Assembly (NCBI GenBank): GCA_007129335.1
Contig: SKVS01000182.1
Location: forward strand, 1-10,106
Reading direction: 5' to 3'
Length of the DNA stretch: 10,106 bases
Source: Spirochaetaceae bacterium
GTDB lineage: Bacteria > Spirochaetota > Spirochaetia > DSM-27196 > Salinispiraceae
Under the pieces are notes generated by a model, which searched no databases, had not been told where the DNA came from, and saw nothing but the letters and a program-made list of their open reading frames with translations. Positions 1 through 5,466 of this stretch are shown one piece after another. A program made the position numbers and the translations under genes. Each line of letters begins with the position of its first letter. Positions within the stretch are counted from its first letter, which is position 1.

Positions 1-28
1 GTAATGCCAGATCCTTTTTACTTGCCAT
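1..28 (-). CDS. Possible 5' end of a divergent gene (partial, unknown)
   Basis: On the minus strand an ATG at 28-26 opens a frame that runs off the left edge, reading MASKKDLAL. A TACTAT box lies about 11 bases upstream, so any transcript would have a very short leader, and the upstream GAGCAAG is a poor ribosome site. Only nine codons are visible, so no family can be assigned. If real, it is divergent from the FMN reductase gene and could encode a regulator sharing the intergenic region; that is inference. Confidence 0.3.
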
Positions 29-61
29 GGTCTTGCTCTATAGTAAAGCAAAAAATCAAAT

Positions 62-76
62 AATGCACTTGGCATT
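62..76. promoter_or_regulatory. Small dyad between the divergent genes
   Basis: AATGC-ACTTG-GCATT is a perfect 5-bp inverted repeat with a 5-bp spacer. It lies between the possible divergent start at 28 and the FMN reductase promoter region. It is short enough to occur by chance; a protein-binding role is only a possibility. Confidence 0.25.
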
Positions 77-93
77 TCACCGAATATGCATTT

Positions 94-137
94 TTCTTGA
101 CTTGTTCTTTTCAAATTCTTACCTATTAAGTCAAGAA
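94..137. promoter_or_regulatory. Perfect 10-bp inverted repeat, candidate operator and promoter of the FMN reductase gene
   Basis: TTCTTGACTT (94-103) and AAGTCAAGAA (128-137) are exact reverse complements separated by 24 bases, with centres 34 bp apart, about three helical turns. The left arm contains a -35-like TTGACT (97-102), so a protein bound here would cover the likely promoter. The -10 is ambiguous: TACCTA (120-125) has ideal spacing from TTGACT but is weak, and TATTAA (124-129) fits TTGTTC (102-107) with a 16-bp spacer. Operator function is inferred from the symmetry and position. Confidence 0.45.
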
Positions 138-176
138 TAATAACCCAAAACAAACTTGGGATAAGAGGAGTTCATC

Positions 177-770
177 ATGAATACACTTACATTACTGGTA
201 GGTTCCACCAGACCTAACCGGTTTGGACCGACAATTGCTCAATGGATTGAGAAAATAGCCCAGGAAGAAGCCGCCAGCCTGGGAGGGTTTCAGGTTAAAG
301 TGGTAGACCTTGAACAGCTGAATCTCCCGTTCCTCGATGAAGCCAAACCAGCAGGCTACCGGGACTACGCACATCAGCATACGAAAGAGTGGTCAGCTCT
401 GGTAGATGGGTCAGACGGGTTTATTTTTGTTAGCCCCGAGTACAATCACTCCTACGGTGCAGCTCTGAAGAATGCTCTGGACTATGTGTTTTACGAATGG
501 AACTACAAACCCCTCGGGCTTGCTACCTACGGAGGTGCTGCTGGAGGCAGTCGCGCTGCCGAACATCTGCGGGCAATTGCCGGTGAACTGAAAATGTTCG
601 ACCTGCGGGAGCAGGTAATGATTCCTAACTACTGGTCACAACTGGAAAAAGACGGATCCTTCAAGCCGACGGATGAGCAAACCAAGTCTGTCCGTGCATT
701 GGTTAGGGAGCTGGCCTTCTGGATGGAGCATCTGAAAACAGCCAGGGCTGCAAAGAACGCCCAGGGATAA
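177..770 (+). CDS. NADPH-dependent FMN reductase / NAD(P)H:quinone oxidoreductase family protein
   Basis: The 197-residue protein has the flavodoxin-like fold signature of the FMN_red family. An N-terminal beta strand leads into a phosphate-binding loop GSTRPNR (residues 9-15). SPEYNHSY (86-93) is the usual SPEYN flavin-contact loop, and YGGAAGGSRA (118-127) is the second flavin and nicotinamide loop. Its length is normal for this cytosolic, usually dimeric family, which reduces FMN or quinones with NAD(P)H. The start is supported by AGAGGAG at 164-170, six bases before the ATG. It appears to be a single-gene unit: an inverted repeat overlaps its promoter and a long hairpin element lies directly after its stop. 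The physiological substrate (quinone, azo compound, chromate or free FMN) cannot be read from sequence. Confidence 0.9.
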   Translation: MNTLTLLVGSTRPNRFGPTIAQWIEKIAQEEAASLGGFQVKVVDLEQLNLPFLDEAKPAGYRDYAHQHTKEWSALVDGSDGFIFVSPEYNHSYGAALKNALDYVFYEWNYKPLGLATYGGAAGGSRAAEHLRAIAGELKMFDLREQVMIPNYWSQLEKDGSFKPTDEQTKSVRALVRELAFWMEHLKTARAAKNAQG

Positions 771-777
771 TTCGTGT

Positions 778-883
778 AGAGTGTACAGAAGCTTGTAAAA
801 GACAGTGAAACCACCCCATATACAATGGAAGTAAACTTCTGAACGTCCACCTGTAGGGGTTTTTACAAGCTTCTGTACACACA
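778..883. repeat. Long-armed inverted-repeat element, copy 1 (MITE- or structured-RNA-like)
   Basis: GTGTACAGAAGCTTGTAAAA (781-800) is matched exactly by its reverse complement at 861-880, a perfect 20-bp stem with 60 interior bases. Further pairing is possible inside: ACCCC (813-817) with GGGGT (856-860), and GAAGT (828-832) with ACTTC (835-839). It starts 7 bases after the FMN reductase stop. A second copy lies at 7100-7206 with nearly the same length, closely related arms and a largely different interior. The right arm is not followed by a clean T-run, so a simple intrinsic terminator is not the obvious reading. It encodes no protein. It may be a non-autonomous mobile element or a processed 3' RNA structure; both are inference. 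Confidence 0.75.
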
Positions 884-918
884 TTAATTCTTGCCCTGGG
901 TTTGCCCTTCCCTGGCCC

Positions 919-975
919 TTGACCCTTTTGTCTTCAGTGAGTAGTTTATAACAGGATGTGTACAGACTTCTGTGC
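919..975 (+). promoter_or_regulatory. Probable promoter region of the thi operon, with a palindrome at the predicted start site
   Basis: TATAAC (947-952) is a good -10 box ahead of the riboswitch. TTGACC (919-924) is a good -35 match but its 22-bp spacing is too long, and TTGTCT (928-933) is too close, so the -35 is unresolved. An imperfect palindrome GTGTACAGACTTCTGTGC (958-975) begins where transcription would start. Its two halves resemble the outer arms of the element at 778-883 joined together. Confidence 0.4.
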
Positions 976-983
976 CCGTCCCG

Positions 984-1079
984 TGCTACGGGGTGCTGGC
1001 TTACCGGTTCGTTGAACCAGGTATCCGGCTGAGATCAAACCCATGAACCTGATCCGGGTAATGCCGGCGTAGGAAATGC
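984..1079 (+). ncRNA. TPP riboswitch (THI element)
   Basis: The thiamine pyrophosphate aptamer core is clear. GGGGTGC (990-996) is followed by a variable arm, GGTTC-GTT-GAACC (about 1006-1018). Then come GGCTGAGA (1027-1034), ACC, and GAACCTGATCCGGGTAATGCCGGCG ending near 1069, with TAGGAAA to about 1076. These match the conserved CUGAGA pyrimidine-sensing loop and the CCUGAU...UAAUGCC...GCGUAGGRAA pyrophosphate-sensing side. The closing P1 helix looks weak. An upstream strand CCCGT (980-984) can instead pair with ACGGG (988-992). The RNA lies directly upstream of thiamine transport genes, the expected target. Binding of TPP should lower expression. Confidence 0.95.
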
Positions 1080-1128
1080 CATGAAGTACCTTACTTTTCC
1101 AGCTTATTCTTACCCCCACCCATCAGGG

Positions 1129-1169
1129 CCCCGATCTTACCGCAATTCAGGAGGAGATCCGGGTTTTTT
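1129..1169 (+). terminator. Riboswitch-controlled intrinsic terminator
   Basis: CCC-C-GATCT (1129-1137) pairs with AGATC-C-GGG (1155-1163) around a 17-nt loop, with one C-C mismatch. Six T residues (1164-1169) follow at once. It lies between the TPP aptamer and the preferred thiB start, so it would stop transcription before the operon. The 9-mer GATCCGGGT in its right arm (1156-1164) also occurs inside the aptamer (1051-1059), so the left arm at 1129-1136 could pair with either copy. This gives a direct antiterminator alternative when TPP is absent. The pairings are seen; the switching is inferred. Confidence 0.7.
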
Positions 1170-1224
1170 CCTGCCATTCCGGAAATCTTGTATTCCTGAG
1201 TTTCGAATATTGTGGAGCTCTTTT

Positions 1225-2304
1225 ATGAGTCGACCATTGTTTTTTGTTCACAGACAGTCTCGGAAATCTGTTCTGTTTCTGTTCCTGAGTGTGCTTTTTT
1301 TCTCCCTTGCTGCCTTGCCATTCTATGCTGGGGGTACCCGGTCTGCTGCACCGGCAGATGATGGAATGCCCGTGTTGAGGGTTTACACCTACGACAGTGT
1401 CAGCGGTTCGGTACGCCGAGACATGGCTGCCCGGTTTGAAGAACTGTACCAAGCCCGACTGGAATTTGAACAACCTGGGGATACCGGCGCGCTGTTCACC
1501 CGTTTGTACCTGGAACGGTCAAATCCCCGGGCCGATGTATTTGTCGGGCTGGACCAAACCTATCTTCACCGGGTAGTAAGGGATACCCTGACTGTACCCT
1601 ATAGGCCGGAGAGTTTTGTTCCGGCAATTCCCGAACTCATGGTGGATCCGGAATTTCGGGTAGTCCCCTTCGACTATGGATATATTACCCTGAATTACGA
1701 TTCCCAGAATTTTGACGGACCTCTGCCCGAAACCTGGCAGGACTTAACGGATTCCCGGTTTGCCCGTTCAATAATCATGCTCAATCCCGCAACCAGCAGC
1801 CCCGGTAGAAATTTCATGCTCCTGACCATTGCGGCTATGGGGGAAGAAGGGTTTCTGGATTTCTGGCGTCAGGTGAAACCGAATATCCTAACGGTAACAG
1901 GTGGGTGGAGCGAAGGGTACGGTCTGTATACCCAGGGTGAGGCTCCCTTTGTGGTGAGCTACGATACCAGCCCGGCCTACCATCGGATTTTCGAAGAAAC
2001 CGACCGGTACCGGTCGCTTCCCCTGGAGGGGCAGGGATACCTTCAGGTTGAGGTTGCGGGAATTGTACGGGGTACCAGCCAGGTTGAACTTGCCCAGAAA
2101 TTTATTGACCTGTTGTTAAGTCCTGAAATCCAGGAACTCCTTCCCCTGAGTCAATTCATGTATCCGGCTCAGGCGGGAATACCCCTGCCCGATGATTTTG
2201 AAAATACCCGCCAACCCATTACCCGTCCCATGATGGTGGACAGCCAGAGGGTCGCCGAAGCTTTCGAGACCTGGCTTGAACGCTGGGAGGAGGTCATGCG
2301 CTGA
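1225..2304 (+). CDS. thiB: Thiamine ABC transporter, periplasmic substrate-binding protein
   Basis: The 359-residue protein begins with a basic N-terminus and a strong hydrophobic signal segment (about residues 15-35), as expected for export. LRVYTYDSVSG (51-61) matches the first strand of thiamine-binding proteins. NPATSSPGRNF (187-197), GGWSEGYGLYTQGE (226-239) and SYDTSPAYH (245-253) are characteristic. Ser192, Trp228, Tyr246 and Tyr252 keep the spacing I recall for the thiamine-contact residues Ser161, Trp197, Tyr215 and Tyr221 of E. coli TbpA. The frame is open back to an ATG at 1081, but I prefer the ATG at 1225. It has GGAG (1213-1216) eight bases upstream, lies after the riboswitch terminator and places the signal peptide at the N-terminus. 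The gene heads thiBPQ; thiP follows after about 11 bases. Confidence 0.92.
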   Translation: MSRPLFFVHRQSRKSVLFLFLSVLFFSLAALPFYAGGTRSAAPADDGMPVLRVYTYDSVSGSVRRDMAARFEELYQARLEFEQPGDTGALFTRLYLERSNPRADVFVGLDQTYLHRVVRDTLTVPYRPESFVPAIPELMVDPEFRVVPFDYGYITLNYDSQNFDGPLPETWQDLTDSRFARSIIMLNPATSSPGRNFMLLTIAAMGEEGFLDFWRQVKPNILTVTGGWSEGYGLYTQGEAPFVVSYDTSPAYHRIFEETDRYRSLPLEGQGYLQVEVAGIVRGTSQVELAQKFIDLLLSPEIQELLPLSQFMYPAQAGIPLPDDFENTRQPITRPMMVDSQRVAEAFETWLERWEEVMR

Positions 2305-2315
2305 GCCTGTTTCGT

Positions 2316-4049
2316 TTGATTTCCCAATTTTTTGTACCCACCCGGACAAATGCTCTAGTCTCCAGGGTGGGTACGCCCCGTTCTCATGCTGATTCAACAG
2401 GACCTGCAGGTTTCCCCGGGAAATTCTCCGGTCCTGGACTTGCTGTACTCCTTGTGGTGTTTCTTACCCTGGCGCTGCCTTTGGGGGGGATTCTGTGGGC
2501 TGGTTGGCTGGATACCCGGAGTTTTCCCGCCTTTCTGGATCGGGCACAGGCCGTTCTAACCCGGGGAAGCACCTGGCGGAGTACAGGTTTTTCCTTTTTC
2601 CAGGCAGGGGTTTCTGCTGCTCTTACCCTGGTTCTGGCAATCCCCGGGTCCTATGCCCTGGCGCGGTATACCTTCAAAGGCAAGGGTTTTATTCAGGCCC
2701 TGGGTATGGCAAGTTTTGTTCTACCCAGCTTGCTCATTATTCTTGCAGTCATGAGTTTCTACGGCCGGGCTGGAGTTTTAAATCAAATCCTGGGCACCAG
2801 GTTTTCCTTTGTCTATTCTCCCGTGGGTATTATTCTGGCTCACCTTATGTTTAATCTGGCCATAGGACTGAGAATGCTGACCCAGGGTTGGCTGGATCTG
2901 GATCAACGCCTTGTGGATGCTTCCCGCAGCCTGGGAGACAGTTCCCTTGGCCGGCTTCGTCGCTTGGCACTTCCCTTTCTTGGTCGCCGAATGGTCAGTG
3001 CTTTTCTGCTTATTTTCCTGTACTGCTTCCTGAGTTTTTCTATTGTGTTGATTTTTGGAGGGGTGGGATTCATTACCCTGGAGGTGCTCATTTATCGGGA
3101 AATGTATGTCTCCCTGAGTCCTGCAGGAGCGGCAGTGTTGGTTCTCCTTCAGTTATTGGTTACCGGGTTGGTGGTTGCTCTATCCCAGTTCTGGGGAAGA
3201 TCGGTGCAGCGTGGAGCAAGGCCGGTAGAGGTTAAACCCATGGGATCTTTGTCTTTCCCATCCCGAATTCTATGGGGTCTGTACTGGACCTTGGTTTACC
3301 TGTTTCTCCTTGCCCCCCTGGGAGCTTTAATGTTCCGATCGTTCTGGGATGATGGAGCATTGGGATTTGCAGCCTACAGATCCCTGTTTCTGGGGACAGG
3401 GGGAAGGGGTACCGGCCCGGGTATATTTGAGGTCATGCGTGCTACAACGGGCCAGGTATTTCTGGATTCCCTGGTACTTGCCCTATCCAGCGGGACAGCG
3501 TCGGTATTGTTAGGGTACCTTGTTGCACGGCTGTTATCCCGCCGGGATTTTTCCGGTTCGGACACCCTGTTCCTCCTGCCGCTGGTAGTGTCCGGGGTTA
3601 CCCTTTCGCTGGGGATGGGCCAGGTGTTATCATCCTTTGTTTCCCGGTGGATCCTGATTGTGCTGGTTCAGACGGTTATGGCATTTCCCCTGGTTTTCCG
3701 TATTTTTCGGGAGGGATTCAGGAGCTTTCCCCCCAGTTATCAGGAGGCAGCCAAGTCCCTGGGTGCGGGAACCTGGTTCCGGATCCGCACTCTGGAGCTT
3801 CCCCTCTTGTGGCCCATTGGCCTGCAGGCCTTTGCCTTCGGTGCTGCAATTTCCCTGGGAGATTTTACGGGGGTCTATACCCTGGGGCGGGGAGAGGTTG
3901 TTACGGTACCGATTGCCATGTTCAGGCTCATCGGTTTTCAGCATTTCCCCGCAGCCCTGGCTCTTGGGGTTTGCTACATCATGGTTACCCTTGGGGTTTT
4001 CCTGTTGATCGACTCCTTCGATCGCCGGAAGAAAGAAGGCCGGATATGA
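2316..4049 (+). CDS. thiP: Thiamine ABC transporter, fused permease
   Basis: This is a 577-residue inner-membrane protein made of two tandem binding-protein-dependent permease domains with many hydrophobic helices. The first domain covers about residues 40-300 and the second 325-570. Each carries the cytoplasmic coupling loop that contacts the ATPase: VDASRSLGDSSLGRLRRLALP in the first and EAAKSLGAGTWFRIRTLELP in the second, the latter close to the EAA consensus. The length resembles E. coli ThiP plus a somewhat longer N-terminal extension. The start is uncertain. TTG at 2316 has no Shine-Dalgarno site, GTG at 2367 is a weak alternative, and the purine-rich AGGAGG (2288-2293) sits correctly only for an in-frame CTG at 2301. 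It overlaps the thiQ start by ATGA, which suggests translational coupling. Confidence 0.92.
   Translation: MISQFFVPTRTNALVSRVGTPRSHADSTGPAGFPGKFSGPGLAVLLVVFLTLALPLGGILWAGWLDTRSFPAFLDRAQAVLTRGSTWRSTGFSFFQAGVSAALTLVLAIPGSYALARYTFKGKGFIQALGMASFVLPSLLIILAVMSFYGRAGVLNQILGTRFSFVYSPVGIILAHLMFNLAIGLRMLTQGWLDLDQRLVDASRSLGDSSLGRLRRLALPFLGRRMVSAFLLIFLYCFLSFSIVLIFGGVGFITLEVLIYREMYVSLSPAGAAVLVLLQLLVTGLVVALSQFWGRSVQRGARPVEVKPMGSLSFPSRILWGLYWTLVYLFLLAPLGALMFRSFWDDGALGFAAYRSLFLGTGGRGTGPGIFEVMRATTGQVFLDSLVLALSSGTASVLLGYLVARLLSRRDFSGSDTLFLLPLVVSGVTLSLGMGQVLSSFVSRWILIVLVQTVMAFPLVFRIFREGFRSFPPSYQEAAKSLGAGTWFRIRTLELPLLWPIGLQAFAFGAAISLGDFTGVYTLGRGEVVTVPIAMFRLIGFQHFPAALALGVCYIMVTLGVFLLIDSFDRRKKEGRI
2334..2374 (+). 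promoter_or_regulatory. Strong hairpin at the start of thiP
   Basis: GTACCCACCC (2334-2343) and GGGTGGGTAC (2365-2374) are perfect reverse complements. GG (2344-2345) can also pair with CC (2362-2363) across a one-base bulge. The stem covers the first codons of thiP if TTG 2316 is used, and includes the alternative GTG at 2367. No T-run follows, so it is not an obvious terminator. It could tune thiP translation relative to thiB or act as a stop for 3' exonuclease that raises thiB message; both are inference. Confidence 0.5.
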
Positions 4050-5044
4050 TTGAAATGAAGAATGTGGTAAAGGAATATGGGGATTTTCGCCTTCAGGTGG
4101 ATTTTTCGGTCCCAAGGGAAGGGATAACCGTGCTCCTGGGTTCCAGCGGATCGGGTAAGACCACAACCTTGCGGATGATTGGCGGATTCGAAGTGCCTGA
4201 CCGGGGATCCATTGTGCTGGACAACCAGGACATTACCCGGGTGCCCGTTCAGCACCGGAATATTGGATTTGTATTCCAGGACTACGCCCTGTTTCCCCAC
4301 CTGACGGTTGGAGAAAATGTGGCCTACGGTTTAAAGGCCCGGGGCCTATCCCGTGCCCGGAGAGTAAACAAGGTGGCTCAACTGCTCGAGCTGACCGGGT
4401 TGGCGGGGTTTGACCATCGGAAAATTACTACACTTTCAGGGGGAGAGCAGCAGCGGGTGGCCCTTGCCCGAGCCCTGGCCCCTGACCCCCGGGCCCTGTT
4501 GCTCGACGAACCCTTTTCCGCGGTGGATCCAGAGCGACGGGAAGATTTGGGTAGCTATTTGCTGGATTTGCAGCGGAAAATTTCCATTCCCATGGTGTTC
4601 GTTACCCATAGCCGGCAGGAAGCCATGTCCCTGGCCAGTACCATTATTTTACTAAAGAATGGAAGGGTAGTGGAAACGGGTCCACCGAGTTCCTTGTACG
4701 AAAGGCCGTGCCGTGCTTTTACCGCAAGGTTTCTTGGCCGAGCAAATATTCTGACTGCTGGGCAATGGGGTGGTGTTAGGGTGGAGTTAATCCGAGAGCC
4801 CGAGACGGGGATTGGAGAAGATCAGTTATATATGATCCGACCGGATTCCCTGGAAGTCAGGCAATGCACAGCTTCCGAATCATTCGGGTTGAACATTACC
4901 GGACGCACATATCTTGGAGGACGGTGGGAGTATCAGGTGGAATCCGGTGAGCAGGTGTTGTACGCCCGCTCGCCGGAAATGTTTCAGATTGGTCAGTCGG
5001 TAGTGTTGGAGTGTCGGAACAGGGAAATAATTCCTGTTGAATAA
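4046..5044 (+). CDS. thiQ: Thiamine ABC transporter, ATP-binding protein
   Basis: The 332-residue ATPase powers the ThiBP importer from the cytoplasmic side. Visible motifs are Walker A GSSGSGKT (32-39), Q-loop Gln78, ABC signature LSGGEQQR (130-137), Walker B ALLLDEP (150-156), a D-loop SAVD (158-161) where SALD is usual, and H-loop His188. The C-terminal ~100 residues (about 232-332) look like a TOBE-type domain, making it longer than the roughly 230-residue E. coli ThiQ and nearer in layout to PotA or FutC. The ATG at 4046 overlaps the thiP stop and has GAAAGAAGG (4031-4039) six bases upstream. The frame is open further upstream inside thiP, but that extension is only the shadow of the permease. 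Placement after thiB and thiP makes thiamine the best substrate call. Confidence 0.93.
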   Translation: MIEMKNVVKEYGDFRLQVDFSVPREGITVLLGSSGSGKTTTLRMIGGFEVPDRGSIVLDNQDITRVPVQHRNIGFVFQDYALFPHLTVGENVAYGLKARGLSRARRVNKVAQLLELTGLAGFDHRKITTLSGGEQQRVALARALAPDPRALLLDEPFSAVDPERREDLGSYLLDLQRKISIPMVFVTHSRQEAMSLASTIILLKNGRVVETGPPSSLYERPCRAFTARFLGRANILTAGQWGGVRVELIREPETGIGEDQLYMIRPDSLEVRQCTASESFGLNITGRTYLGGRWEYQVESGEQVLYARSPEMFQIGQSVVLECRNREIIPVE

Positions 5045-5065
5045 AACACCTCAGTCCTGTAATAT
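5037..5065 (+). promoter_or_regulatory. Probable promoter of the rhodanese gene
   Basis: TTGAAT (5037-5042) and TAATAT (5060-5065) are 17 bp apart, each matching four of six consensus positions; the -35 box lies in the last codons of thiQ. TAGGTG (5085-5090) gives a modest ribosome site for the ATG at 5095. The 50-bp gap after thiQ also allows read-through from the thi operon. Confidence 0.4.
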
Positions 5066-5094
5066 ATAAAAAATTGAATATAAGTAGGTGAACT

Positions 5095-5466
5095 ATGGAT
5101 CCAAATATCAGAACAGCTCTTATTATTGCTGCTTTATTTGTGTTGGTTTATGGAAGGTCATTCCTTGGTTCCCGCAAGAAGCGGGAACTGACAGAACTGT
5201 TAGTCAATGATGACAATGTACTGGTGGTAGATGTGCGAACCTCCGGAGAGTACCGGGAGGGGCATGTGGATTCTGCAATCAATATTCCTGTTGAAAACAT
5301 TAAAAAGGCAGGAAAAAAGCTGGGGGCGAAGGACCGGCCCATAGTGCTGTATTGCGCTTCCGGAGCCAGGTCAAGGGTTGCATTGACGAACTTGCGGAGT
5401 ATGGGTTACACCCGGGTTTACAATGGGGGAACCCTGGCAGCGGTTCAGAGAATGGTCAGTGGTTAG
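5095..5466 (+). CDS. Membrane-anchored single-domain rhodanese-like protein
   Basis: This is a 123-residue protein. Residues 6-20 form one hydrophobic N-terminal helix followed by a basic RKKR stretch, suggesting a membrane anchor or an uncleaved signal. The rest is one rhodanese domain: VLVVDVRTSGEYREGHVDSAINIP (42-65) is the hallmark opening, and the active-site loop CASGARS starts at the catalytic Cys87. Such proteins carry persulfide sulfur on this cysteine and act in sulfur transfer, cyanide detoxification or redox signalling. The positively charged residues after the helix suggest the domain is cytoplasmic by the positive-inside rule if the helix spans once, but topology is unproven. 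A role in thiamine sulfur chemistry is tempting from the neighbouring thiBPQ but is not shown. Its stop codon overlaps the convergent ATPase stop. Confidence 0.9.
   Translation: MDPNIRTALIIAALFVLVYGRSFLGSRKKRELTELLVNDDNVLVVDVRTSGEYREGHVDSAINIPVENIKKAGKKLGAKDRPIVLYCASGARSRVALTNLRSMGYTRVYNGGTLAAVQRMVSG

Noticed and set aside
778..883. Copy 1 as a plain rho-independent terminator
   Set aside because: The stem encloses 60 bases and no clean T-run follows the right arm. A related copy of equal length elsewhere argues for a specific element.
1081..1224. ATG at 1081 as the thiB start
   Set aside because: It would put 48 non-conserved residues before a signal peptide, and it precedes the riboswitch terminator. 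The ATG at 1225 has a good ribosome site.
3647..4045. Upstream extension of the thiQ reading frame to 465 residues
   Set aside because: The extension overlaps the well-conserved second permease domain of thiP in another frame. The ATG at 4046 has a ribosome site and the usual ATGA overlap, and the protein from there begins like other ABC ATPases.
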